DNA from: Hyphomonadaceae bacterium BRH_c29
GTDB taxonomy: Bacteria; Pseudomonadota; Alphaproteobacteria; Caulobacterales; Hyphomonadaceae
Assembly (NCBI GenBank): GCA_000961695.1
Contig: LADW01000088.1
Span: forward strand, 1-64,000
DNA length: 64,000 nt
Direction: 5' to 3'
The notes under the pieces are model-generated. The model had not been told where the DNA came from, ran no database searches, and was given only the letters and a program-made list of their open reading frames with translations. Positions 43,885 through 52,096 of the stretch are shown one piece after another; within the stretch, counting starts at the first letter, position 1; every line of letters starts with the position of its first letter. The translations under genes were made by a program, and so were the position numbers.

Positions 43885-44850
43885 ATGAATTCCGCCAATC
43901 CGTTCACGCGAGACATTGGTGTCCTCATCTTTGAGGAATTTCAGTTGCTCGATGCCGCCGGACCCATTTCGGTGTTCGAGATGCCCGTTCGGGGCATGGA
44001 TCCCGCGCCGTATCAGCTGACTGTCTACTCGCTGACAGGCGGTCCAGTCAGGTCGTCCAGCGGCGTGGCGATGTATTCCGAACTCCTGCCAGACGGGTTG
44101 ACGCTCGATACACTGATCGTCTCCGGCGGCGAAGGCACGCGGACCGCGATGCGCGATGACGTCATGCTGGACGCAATCCGGGACGTGTCGACCCGGACGC
44201 GGCGGACGACGTCGGTCTGTTCAGGCTCGTTCCTTCTCGCCGCTGCAGGGCTTCTGGACGGCCGCAAGGCCACGACGCACTGGCGCCGGTGCCCGGACAT
44301 GACCCGGAACTTTCCAGCCATTGATGTCGAGGCAGACCGGATCTTTGTACGAGATGGAAAATTCTGGACGTCTGCCGGCATTTCAGCTGGAATCGATCTC
44401 GCTCTGGCCTTGGTCGAGGAAGATCTCGGGGAGGATGTGGCCCGGCAAGCGGCCCGCGAACTGGTCGTCCACCAGCGGCGGCATGGCGGCCAGTCACAGT
44501 TTTCGGTGATGCAGGACGTAAAGCTCGCATCCGGGCGTTTCGATGGTTTGATCGACTGGATACGGGCCAATCTGGGAAGCGAACTGAAAGTCGAGCAGAT
44601 GGCAGAACATGCCGGAATGAGCCCCAGGAACTTTGCGCGTGTCTTCCGAGCTGAAACAGGGGCGACGCCTGCCCGTCTGGTCGAAAAGCTCCGATTGGAA
44701 GCGGCCCGGCACCGTGTGGAGACGACCGGAATCTCGCTTCAGGAAATCGCTCAGCAGACCGGATTCGGCGAGGCTGAGCGCATGCGGGTATCTTTCATGC
44801 GGGCTTATGGCCAGCCGCCAATGGTTCTGCGGCGTCACCGGAGGGCGTGA
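43885..44850 (+). CDS. GlxA-type transcription regulator (DJ-1 domain plus AraC domain)
   Basis: A 321-residue protein with a DJ-1/PfpI N-terminal sensor domain (DIGVLIFEEFQLLDAAGPIS, TSVCSGSFLLAAAGLLDGRK) and an AraC-type C terminus with two helix-turn-helix units (LKVEQMAEHAGMSPRNFARVF, SLQEIAQQTGFGEAERMRVSF). GlxA/FtrA-type regulators sense small molecules. It is likely to control the divergent DJ-1 gene. The ATG at 43885 is favoured by an AGAAAGGA site; ATG 43855 is possible. Confidence 0.88.
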   Translation: MNSANPFTRDIGVLIFEEFQLLDAAGPISVFEMPVRGMDPAPYQLTVYSLTGGPVRSSSGVAMYSELLPDGLTLDTLIVSGGEGTRTAMRDDVMLDAIRDVSTRTRRTTSVCSGSFLLAAAGLLDGRKATTHWRRCPDMTRNFPAIDVEADRIFVRDGKFWTSAGISAGIDLALALVEEDLGEDVARQAARELVVHQRRHGGQSQFSVMQDVKLASGRFDGLIDWIRANLGSELKVEQMAEHAGMSPRNFARVFRAETGATPARLVEKLRLEAARHRVETTGISLQEIAQQTGFGEAERMRVSFMRAYGQPPMVLRRHRRA

Positions 44851-44893
44851 CGGGAAAAGCTGCAATTTGCCGGAAATTATCGAAAAACAACGA

Positions 44894-44922
44894 TTGACTT
44901 ATCGTATTTCGATAATCAATAG
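44894..44922 (+). promoter_or_regulatory. Promoter-like region with palindromic operator before the DUF2807 genes
   Basis: TTGACT at 44894-44899 resembles a -35 box; the -10 is weak. A palindrome TTATCG-TATTT-CGATAA (44899-44915) lies directly after it, and another TTATCG occurs 22 bases upstream (44877-44882), about two helical turns away. This spacing suggests a dimeric repressor site. The palindrome is visible; promoter function is inferred. Confidence 0.5.
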
Positions 44923-44947
44923 TGTCGCCAACAGAAGGAGGCACCCC

Positions 44948-45880
44948 GTGTTCAGAACCGCAACTTGCCTGGCAGCGCTCGCTGCCCTCACCGCACCCGC
45001 CGCGCTGGCGGAGACCAAATCATACGACGCTGAGGCTTTTTCAAGCATCGACGCGCGCGGCGCGATTGATGTTGTGTATGAGCACGCCGCAAAGCCCTCG
45101 ATCATTGTGGAACAGGCTGAAGGTGACTTCAGTGACGTCTATCTCGAGTTCGACGGTGATACCTTGATCGTCTCCCGCAACAGTGTTCGTGACCGCTCTG
45201 GCTGGTTCGGCAACACGTCCATAAGTATCAAGGACAATCGCAAAGTCATCAAAGTGAACGGCAAACGCGTGCCCTACTATATCGTGCGCGTGGCCGGGCC
45301 GGATCTGGATGGCGCGCGTGCCGCATCCTCTGCAAAGCTGGTCGCGAACGGGATCCAGAGCGATGACTTTGCCGCAAAGGCATCTTCAAGCGGTGATCTC
45401 GAACTCAGCGGCACGGCGGTGAATGCCAACTTGAAAGCCTCTTCCAGCGGCGACCTGAAGGCGAGCGCCTTTACCGTAGAAAGCCTCGAAATTCACGCAT
45501 CCTCCAGCGGCGATGTTGAAGCCGTCTCCAGCAGCACAGGCCGGGTGCTCATTGAGGCCTCTTCCAGTGGCGAGGTTGAGCTTCGCTCACTCGGCGCCGC
45601 TGACTTCATGGTCGATGCGTCATCCAGCGCAGATGTTGAACTGGAAGGCGCCTGTGGCACCATCGAAGTGGAAGCCTCGTCCAGTGCCGACGTTGATGCC
45701 GCCAAACTCACCTGCCGGGCCGCCACTGTTGCTGCCAGCAGCAGTGGCGACGTCAGCGTCCATGCAACCGAGTCGATTGAAGCACAGGCCTCCAGCGGCG
45801 GCGATGTGTACGTAACCGGAAATCCCGCAAGCCGCGACATTTCCAAATCCAGCGGCGGCGACGTCGACTTCGCAAGCTGA
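44948..45880 (+). CDS. Exported DUF2807 repeat protein (nine ASSSGD-type repeats)
   Basis: A 310-residue protein, GTG start with AGGAGG at seven bases and a signal peptide ending APAALA. The head (SYDAEAFSSIDARGAIDVVYE) is the start of the DUF2807 (auto-transporter adhesin head, GIN) domain. From about residue 140 on, ASSSGD or close variants recur about every 18-24 residues, nine times, each followed by alternating hydrophobic residues (DLELSG, DVEAVS, EVELRS, DVELEG), as in a stacked beta-solenoid. Its role is unknown, possibly adhesion or cell surface. Upstream codons back to 44633 belong to the preceding regulator gene region. Confidence 0.85.
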   Translation: MFRTATCLAALAALTAPAALAETKSYDAEAFSSIDARGAIDVVYEHAAKPSIIVEQAEGDFSDVYLEFDGDTLIVSRNSVRDRSGWFGNTSISIKDNRKVIKVNGKRVPYYIVRVAGPDLDGARAASSAKLVANGIQSDDFAAKASSSGDLELSGTAVNANLKASSSGDLKASAFTVESLEIHASSSGDVEAVSSSTGRVLIEASSSGEVELRSLGAADFMVDASSSADVELEGACGTIEVEASSSADVDAAKLTCRAATVAASSSGDVSVHATESIEAQASSGGDVYVTGNPASRDISKSSGGDVDFAS

Positions 45881-45899
45881 TCAGAAGGAAATCTGTATC

Positions 45900-46541
45900 A
45901 TGAAAAAGACCCTTGTTCTCGCCGGCGCCTTGTCTGCTGTGGTCATGTCTACGGCGCTTACCGCGAATGCGGACACGCAGAAAACATATGATTTTTCGGA
46001 TTTTGACGAACTCGACATCGCCGCCGGCGTTGAAGTGGTTTACACAGCCGGAAGTGACTACAGCGTCGTCGCGGACTTCCGGAAAGGCGGTCCGGATGAC
46101 ATGAAGATCCGCGAAGACGGCGGACGGCTTTATATCTCCAAGAAGGCGAAATCCGGCTGGGGCGACACGCTCCGCGTTACGGTGAAGATCACCGCACCTG
46201 ACCTCAATGCGGTTGAGGCGAGTTCAGGCTCTTCCATTCGGGCGAGCGGCATTAAGTCCGATGCTTTCGCTCTGAAAGTGTCGAGTGGTGCGTCCGCAGA
46301 ATTGTCCGGTACTTGTGGCACAATGACAGTCAGGGCCAGCTCTGGCGGTAGCGCCGATGCCAAAGACGTGAAATGCAAAAGCGTCACAGCAAACGCCAGC
46401 AGCGGCGGATCCGCCCAAGCCTATGCGAGTGACTCGGCCACCAGCAAGACGTCCAGCGGCGGAAGTGTCGACATTTGGGGAAAGCCCTCCGACCGCACTG
46501 CCAATAAGTCCGTCAGTGGTGGCAGCACCAGCTTCCACTAA
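45900..46541 (+). CDS. Exported DUF2807 protein, paralogue of the preceding gene
   Basis: A 213-residue protein with a signal peptide (MKKTLVLAGALSAVVMSTAL, cleavage after ANA) and the same head (TYDFSDFDELDIAAGVEVVY). The repeat part uses SSG motifs (ASSGSSIRAS, VSSGASAELSG, ASSGGSADAKD, ASSGGSAQAYA, TSSGGSVDIWG, SVSGGSTSFH). It begins 19 bases after its neighbour and has a GAAGGAA ribosome site, so they are cotranscribed. Shorter than its partner by about four repeats. Its stop overlaps the convergent PPK2 gene. Confidence 0.85.
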   Translation: MKKTLVLAGALSAVVMSTALTANADTQKTYDFSDFDELDIAAGVEVVYTAGSDYSVVADFRKGGPDDMKIREDGGRLYISKKAKSGWGDTLRVTVKITAPDLNAVEASSGSSIRASGIKSDAFALKVSSGASAELSGTCGTMTVRASSGGSADAKDVKCKSVTANASSGGSAQAYASDSATSKTSSGGSVDIWGKPSDRTANKSVSGGSTSFH

Positions 46542-47365
46542 CTGAAGTCGAAGTCTTCCATTTTGTAGTCGGATTTGGACCAACAGAGGTCCATGTCCTC
46601 AAGCGCTCCCCGGACAAGCCGCGCGATCATCGCATTGCGACGCGTGCGGCTGTCCGAGGGGATGATGTACCAGGGCGTATGATCCGTTGAGCACCGCTGC
46701 ACAGCCGTCTCATAGGCGGCCATGTAGTCTTTCCAGAGCTTGCGGTCTTCGAGGTCAGCAGGATTGAACTTCCAGAGCTTGTGTTCCTCTGTCAGTCGTT
46801 CCTGAAGCCGGATCCCCTGCTCTTCGTGACCGATATTCAACATGCACTTCACGATCGTGACACCGTTTTCGCCAAGATGCTTTTCAAAGGCGTTGATCTG
46901 GTCGTAGCGCTGCTCGATGTCTTCCGGGCTGGCAAAGCCACGGACTTTCACGACCAGGACGTCCTCATAGTGGGAGCGGTCGAAAATGCCGACATGGCCG
47001 CGCTTCGGCACGGCATTGTGCACGCGCCAGAGATAGTCCCTCGCAAGTTCGTTTGAACTGGGCGCCTTGAAGGCCTTCACTTCCATGCCGAGCGGTGTGG
47101 TTTCAGCGAAGACAGATTTGATCGTGCCGGACTTGCCCGACGTGTCCATGCCTTGGAGCACCACGAGGACAGAACGCTTCTTTTCTGCGTAGAGCATATC
47201 CTTCAGCTCATTGATGACCGCCGCATCTTTCTTGAGACTGGTCTCGGCCACCGATTTGTCGTCGAACAGGGATCGGTCACCGCTGTCGCGCTTCGACAGG
47301 TCAAATGCCTTTCCAGGCTCCGCGACCAGATGTTTGCGGGTCTCGGAAATGCTGGGAATTTGCAT
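46538..47365 (-). CDS. Polyphosphate kinase 2 family protein
   Basis: A 275-residue PPK2-fold P-loop kinase: Walker A VLQGMDTSGKSGTIKSVF, lid-like KAPSSNELARDYLWRVHNAVP, Walker B GIFDRSHYEDVLVVKV, and WKFNPADLEDRKLWKDYMAAYE. PPK2 enzymes use polyphosphate to phosphorylate nucleoside mono- or diphosphates. The subclass (mono versus di) is not decided here. Its start lies 75 bases after rpsD, which is followed by a terminator. Confidence 0.9.
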   Translation of the reverse strand: MQIPSISETRKHLVAEPGKAFDLSKRDSGDRSLFDDKSVAETSLKKDAAVINELKDMLYAEKKRSVLVVLQGMDTSGKSGTIKSVFAETTPLGMEVKAFKAPSSNELARDYLWRVHNAVPKRGHVGIFDRSHYEDVLVVKVRGFASPEDIEQRYDQINAFEKHLGENGVTIVKCMLNIGHEEQGIRLQERLTEEHKLWKFNPADLEDRKLWKDYMAAYETAVQRCSTDHTPWYIIPSDSRTRRNAMIARLVRGALEDMDLCWSKSDYKMEDFDFS

Positions 47366-47380
47366 GAGCTTGAATCTCCA

Positions 47381-47412
47381 AAAGAAAAGGCCGCACCAGT
47401 CTGGCGCGGCCT
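47381..47412 (-). terminator. Rho-independent terminator after rpsD
   Basis: Read on the minus strand, a 12-bp stem (47401-47412 with 47388-47399, one G-U pair) around a single-base loop region is followed by TTTTCTTTT. It lies about 30 bases after the rpsD stop and before the PPK2 gene on the same strand. Confidence 0.85.
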
Positions 47413-47440
47413 CTCCAAAACTACAAGAAATACAATCGTC

Positions 47441-48058
47441 TTACGACGAGTAGAATTCGACGACCTGAGACGGTTCCATCTTCACCGGGTATGGCACATC
47501 AGCCAGTTCCGGGACGCGCGTGAAGGTTGCGCTCATGGCTTTCGGGTCGACGTCGATATAGTCAGGCAGGTCACGCTCTGGGCTGCCGAGGGCTTCCAGG
47601 ACGAGGGCCATGTTGCGCGACTTCTCGCGGATCTGGACCACATCGCCCGGCTTCACGCGGACCGAACCGATGTTGCAGCGACGACCGTTGACCATGACGT
47701 GGCCGTGGTTGACGAACTGACGGGCTGCGAAGATCGTCGGCACGAACTTGGCGCGGTAGACGATGGCGTCGAGGCGCGATTCGAGCAGGCCGATCAGGTT
47801 CTCAGCCGTGTTGCCTTTGAGGCGGGCGGCTTCGGTGTAGATGCGGGAGAATTGTTTCTCGGTGAGGTCGCCGTAGTAGCCTTTGAGCTTCTGTTTCGCC
47901 ATCAGCTGCAGACCGAAGTCGGACGTCTTGCTGCGGCGGTTCTGGCCGTGCTGTCCGGGCTTGTAGTTGCGCTTGTTGACGGGGGATTTCGGGCGGCCCC
48001 AGATATTTTCACCGACGCGACGGTCGATTTTGTACTTCGCGCTATGGCGACGTGACAT
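47441..48058 (-). CDS. rpsD: Ribosomal protein S4
   Basis: The 205-residue small-subunit protein starts [20 protein letters not shown], has the S4-type RNA-binding domain ([40 protein letters not shown]) and ends [18 protein letters not shown]. It nucleates 30S assembly. It is monocistronic here, away from the alpha operon, as usual for alphaproteobacteria. Confidence 0.97.
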   Translation of the reverse strand: MSRRHSAKYKIDRRVGENIWGRPKSPVNKRNYKPGQHGQNRRSKTSDFGLQLMAKQKLKGYYGDLTEKQFSRIYTEAARLKGNTAENLIGLLESRLDAIVYRAKFVPTIFAARQFVNHGHVMVNGRRCNIGSVRVKPGDVVQIREKSRNMALVLEALGSPERDLPDYIDVDPKAMSATFTRVPELADVPYPVKMEPSQVVEFYSS

Positions 48059-48225
48059 GGTAGTACCTCAATGTCAGCGCGGGCCGGTGGAAAAGCTCAT
48101 CTTAACCACGATTTCAACGGCGGCTCCGCACCACCCCGTAAGTAAGGGGCGGGTAAAACACCAAACCAATGCTTCCGTCAAGCCGCCTACCTGCTACAGC
48201 TGGGTCAAACATATGGGAGGAATAG

Positions 48226-49035
48226 ATGAGTTTATTGAACGGACGTGTGGCTGTCGTGACCGGGGCCGGTAGCGGCATAGGACGGGCAACAGCCGAAGCG
48301 CTGGCCAAGGAAGGTGCCGCAGTCTTCGCAACCGATATCGATGAAGCAGGCCTGAAGGTCACTGCGGGCAATATCACAGCTGCAGGCGGAAAGGTGGAAA
48401 CCCTCCGTCAGGACGTCACAGACGAAGCCGTATGGGACACAGTGATGGACATGGCGGCGCAGAAACTCGGCACGCCTTCCATCCTCGTGAACAATGCCGG
48501 CATCGCAATCGGTGGGGCGATTCCGGAGTTTTCGCTTGCGGACTGGAAAACCCAGATGTCGGTCAACGTGGACAGCGTCTTCCTGGGCACCCGCGCAGCT
48601 ATCCGGAAGATGATGGAAAGCGGCGGCTCGATCATCAATATCTCTTCGGTTGCGGGTCTGCGCGGCGCTGCCGGACTGAGCGCGTATTGCGCTTCCAAGG
48701 GTGCTGTTCGCCTCTTCACCAAGGCGGCTGCGGTGGAATGCGGCCGGGCTGGCTGGCCGATCCGGGTCAATTCCGTGCATCCGGGCATCATCGACACACC
48801 GATCTGGCAGAAGTCGATCACGCAGCTTGGCGAAGGCATGCCCGTGAATCCGGATATGCCGGCGGGTGCCAACGCGATGGATGCAGATGTGATCGCTGCT
48901 CAAGCATCCCCCATGGGCCGCGCAGGCCGTCCGGACGAAGTGGCGGACCTGATTGTCTTCCTGGCGTCCGACAAGTCGAGCTACATCAACGGTCAGGAAC
49001 TCGTGGTCGATGGCGCCATGACGGCCGGCGGCTAG
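48226..49035 (+). CDS. Short-chain dehydrogenase/reductase
   Basis: A 269-residue classical SDR: VAVVTGAGSGIGRATAEAL (cofactor loop), ILVNNAGIAIGG, INISSVAGLRG (Ser), YCASK (Tyr, Lys), VNSVHPGIIDTPI. The acidic residue in ATDIDEAG after strand 2 suggests NAD(H). A GGGAGG site precedes the ATG. Substrate unknown. It is convergent with the CoA-transferase gene next to the lipid synthase locus. Confidence 0.88.
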   Translation: MSLLNGRVAVVTGAGSGIGRATAEALAKEGAAVFATDIDEAGLKVTAGNITAAGGKVETLRQDVTDEAVWDTVMDMAAQKLGTPSILVNNAGIAIGGAIPEFSLADWKTQMSVNVDSVFLGTRAAIRKMMESGGSIINISSVAGLRGAAGLSAYCASKGAVRLFTKAAAVECGRAGWPIRVNSVHPGIIDTPIWQKSITQLGEGMPVNPDMPAGANAMDADVIAAQASPMGRAGRPDEVADLIVFLASDKSSYINGQELVVDGAMTAGG

Positions 49036-49038
49036 GTA

Positions 49039-50247
49039 TCAGACGATACCGGACTTCTGCAGCTTTTCGACCTGATCTGGCGTCAGGTCGAGAAGATCGG
49101 CCAGAACTTCAGCTGTGTGTTGCCCCAGCCGATCAGGTCCTGCCCATCGGATGCTTCCGGGCGTTTTAGAGAGCTTCGGCACGACATTCTGCTGCATCAT
49201 GCCTGGCCAGCGTTCGGACGCGACTTTCACCAGGCTCTCACGCGCCTTGTAGTGCGGATCTTCCAGCATGTCCGAGGCGCGGAAGACTTTGCCGACCGGC
49301 ACTTCCGCAGCGATCATGGCGCGCTCTACATCTTCGATGGTGCGTGACACGGTCCACGAATTGATGATGGCGTCGAGTTCCGCCATGTTCGCCCCTCTCG
49401 CGGCGTGGGTTGAGAAACGGGGGTCTTCAACCAGTTCCGGACGGTCGATGGCCTTGCAGAGACGCGCAAAGACTGTCGGTTGGTTGGCGGCGATGATGAC
49501 CATGCCGTCAGACCCGTCATAGATATTGGAAGGCGCGATGGAGGGCAGCACAGAGCCGGACCGCTCGCGGGTGTAGCCCTCGAACTGGAATTCCGGGACG
49601 AGTCCCTCCATGAAGGCGAGCACGGATTCATAGATACTGGTGTCGATCACCTGACCTTCGCCGGTGCGGTCTCGATGGTGAAGCGCTGCCAACGCGCCGA
49701 AGGCCGAGAACAGGCCTGCCAGGCTGTCGCCAAAGGATATGCCAGCGCGAGAGGGCTTTCGGTCCGGCTCTCCCATGACATATCTGACGCCACCGAACGC
49801 TTCGCCCACCGAGGCATAGCCCGGTCGTGAAGCGTAAGGTCCGGTCTGTCCGTATCCAGAAACACGTATCATGATGAGGCGTGGATTGATGGCCTTCAGC
49901 GCGTCGTATCCGAGTCCCCATTTTTCGAGCGTACCGGGCCGGAAATTCTCGATCAGGAAATCGGCACCCGCGACGAGTTGCTTCAGCACGTCCTGACCTT
50001 CCGGTTCGCGCAGGTTGAGCGTGATGCAGCGTTTGCCTCTCGCACAAACGCTCCACCAAAGCGGGAAACCTTCACGCCCCCAGTCCCGGAGCGGATCACC
50101 CTGCCCCGGAGGCTCTACCTTGATCACATCTGCGCCCATGTCGGCAAACATCTGGCCGCAAAATGGACCGGCAATCAGCTGTCCGAGTTCGATGACGCGC
50201 AGGTCGCTCAGCGGCCCACGCCGCTTCGTTTGATTCTCTTTATCCAT
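49039..50247 (-). CDS. Family III CoA-transferase (CaiB/BaiF)
   Basis: A 402-residue protein with the family N terminus (LSDLRVIELGQLIAGPFCGQMFADMGADVIKVEPP) and later DFLIENFRPGTLEKWGLGYD, SIYESVLAFMEGLVP. It moves CoA between organic acids; the acid is not identifiable. The ATG at 50247 begins MDKENQTKRRG; codons upstream to 50292 are doubtful. It is divergent from pfaD, with the 300-base control region between. Confidence 0.88.
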   Translation of the reverse strand: MDKENQTKRRGPLSDLRVIELGQLIAGPFCGQMFADMGADVIKVEPPGQGDPLRDWGREGFPLWWSVCARGKRCITLNLREPEGQDVLKQLVAGADFLIENFRPGTLEKWGLGYDALKAINPRLIMIRVSGYGQTGPYASRPGYASVGEAFGGVRYVMGEPDRKPSRAGISFGDSLAGLFSAFGALAALHHRDRTGEGQVIDTSIYESVLAFMEGLVPEFQFEGYTRERSGSVLPSIAPSNIYDGSDGMVIIAANQPTVFARLCKAIDRPELVEDPRFSTHAARGANMAELDAIINSWTVSRTIEDVERAMIAAEVPVGKVFRASDMLEDPHYKARESLVKVASERWPGMMQQNVVPKLSKTPGSIRWAGPDRLGQHTAEVLADLLDLTPDQVEKLQKSGIV

Positions 50248-50548
50248 ACGAGCAGGAGACGGCGGCGACCGCAAAATGTCCAGTGCCGCCAAAAGCCTAT
50301 GCTTAATCTTCGCGAATCAGATGGTTTTAGTTCAAAATACTCTCGCACTGAATGAAAGTCTTTGCCTGAACGAGATATCGCCCCTAAGCCAGTCGTGTAA
50401 AAGATACTGCAGCTTTGGGGGATGCGAGCCAGAAGGCAAACAAACACCCCGCTGTGAAAGACGGGTTTTCTGCGACGGGCGTATTCCGTTCGTATAGTTT
50501 TAAATAGCGACTGCGTAGAATTGTGCAGTGAGATGGCAAGAAGTGTCC
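50248..50548. other. Intergenic region upstream of the pfa operon
   Basis: This 300-base, locally AT-richer gap between divergent genes holds no credible gene. TATAGT at 50493-50498 and TTTTAAATAG just after it are possible -10 elements, with no good -35. It should hold the promoter for the lipid synthase operon and for the CoA-transferase, but no operator or terminator is convincing. Confidence 0.5.
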
Positions 50549-52096
50549 ATGAGAATGAACGTGTACGACACGATCATCAAGAACCCTCGCCTCCCGGTCA
50601 GCCTGGCGCTTTCCGAGAACGAGATCACAGTGTGTACGGCGCCCGCGGGTTCGCCCTCAGATGCGGTGACTTTGCCTCCCATTTATCCCGAATGGCTTGG
50701 AGACCGCGCCTTCTCTGGAACGCATGGGTCCAGATTCAATTACGTTGTCGGGGAAATGGCTCGCGGCATTACGACGCCACGTATGGTTGTTGCGGCGGTG
50801 CGTGCTGGGTGTGTGGGCTTCTATGGAAGCGCTGGCCTGCCCGTTGACGAAATTGAGCGTGGCCTCCGCCTGATCAAGTCGGAACTCTCTGCCGGTCAGG
50901 CGGCATGGGGCGCAAACCTGATCCATACGCCACAACAGCCGGGCTATGAGGCAGACGTGGTGAACCTCTTCATCCGCGAAGACGTGAAGCGGGTATCCGC
51001 ATCTGCCTACATGCGCCTGTCGCCAGAGATTGTCCGCTACACTGCGCTGGGCCTCTCAAGAGATCACAATGGTAACATTGTGCGCGCTCACCATGTGTTT
51101 GCAAAAGTCTCACGGGCTGAAGTTGCGGAGCAGTTCATGGCGCCCGCTCCGGATGCCATCCTGAAGGATCTTGTCGCATCAGGTGCCATCTCGGCTGAGC
51201 AGGCAAACCTTTCCAGTCAGGTGCCCGTCGCCGCAGAGATCACGGCGGAAGCTGACAGCGGCGGGCATACGGACCGCCGCGCTGCGGCCCCGCTCTTTTC
51301 CTCGATCTGCGCCGCGCGAGACCGTGTCGCGGCCAAAACAGGCATTGATCCCAACACGATCCGCATCGGCGTCGCAGGCGGAATTGCGACCCCTCAAGCG
51401 GTCACCGCAGCCTTCAGCATGGGCGCGGCTTATGTCCTGACCGGGTCGATCAATCAGGCGGCCGTAGAGTCCGGCCTGTCACTGGCCGGCCGGCAATTGC
51501 TGGCCAAAGCAGGCCCGGCCGATGTCGCCATGGCCCCCGCAGCCGACATGTTCGAACAGGGCGTCGAAGTTCAGGTCCTGAAGCGCGGCACGCTCTTCGC
51601 GATGCGCGGCAAAAAGCTGTTCTATCTCTACAGGAGCGGCGCGGCCTTCGAGACGCTGGATCCGAAAGATCAGGCATGGGTCGAGGATGTGATCGGTGAG
51701 CCGTTCGCAGCCGCCTGGAAAGCGACCCGCGACTATATAAGCAAGGTCAATCCTCGCGAGGCCGAGCGGGCCGAGCAGGATGGTAACAAACGTTTTGCGC
51801 TCGTGGCGCGTCGCTATCTTTTCAACGGCGCCCAATTGGCCCGGGATGGCGATACCGCAAGGGTTGCAGATTATCAGATTTGGTGCGGACCGGCTCAGGG
51901 CGCCTTCAATGAGTGGGTCGAGGGCACGTTCCTTGAGAAGATCGAGAACCGGACCGTCCGCCAGATCGCCTGGAACCTCATGGAAGGTGCCGCGCGCATA
52001 ACCCGGGCTGCACAATTACGTGCAGTTGGTGTCGCCGTGCCGCCGACCGCCTTTTCCTACGCACCCCAGAAATTTTCTGAGACGGAGGCCGCCTGA
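50549..52096 (+). CDS. pfaD: PfaD-like enoyl reductase of the lipid synthase
   Basis: A 515-residue FMN-dependent enoyl reductase of the PfaD family, related to nitronate monooxygenases and trans-acting PKS reductases. Motifs: FNYVVGEMARGITTPRMVVAAVRAG, FYGSAGLPVDEIERGL, GRANLIHTP-like GANLIHTPQQPGYE, KVSRAEVAEQFMAPAP, VAGGIATPQAVTAAFSMGA and YVLTGSINQAAVESG. It would reduce double bonds of ACP-bound chains. The ATG at 50549 was chosen over GTG 50528 on spacing to AGAAG. TGATG overlaps it with pfaA (stop and start share one base). Location at the head of the operon matches myxobacterial pfa1. Confidence 0.9.
   Translation: MRMNVYDTIIKNPRLPVSLALSENEITVCTAPAGSPSDAVTLPPIYPEWLGDRAFSGTHGSRFNYVVGEMARGITTPRMVVAAVRAGCVGFYGSAGLPVDEIERGLRLIKSELSAGQAAWGANLIHTPQQPGYEADVVNLFIREDVKRVSASAYMRLSPEIVRYTALGLSRDHNGNIVRAHHVFAKVSRAEVAEQFMAPAPDAILKDLVASGAISAEQANLSSQVPVAAEITAEADSGGHTDRRAAAPLFSSICAARDRVAAKTGIDPNTIRIGVAGGIATPQAVTAAFSMGAAYVLTGSINQAAVESGLSLAGRQLLAKAGPADVAMAPAADMFEQGVEVQVLKRGTLFAMRGKKLFYLYRSGAAFETLDPKDQAWVEDVIGEPFAAAWKATRDYISKVNPREAERAEQDGNKRFALVARRYLFNGAQLARDGDTARVADYQIWCGPAQGAFNEWVEGTFLEKIENRTVRQIAWNLMEGAARITRAAQLRAVGVAVPPTAFSYAPQKFSETEAA

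Noticed and set aside
45360-45880. Repeated DNA in the DUF2807 gene as a CRISPR or tandem DNA repeat
   Set aside because: The repeat is in the protein (ASSSGD) with variable DNA and no fixed spacers.
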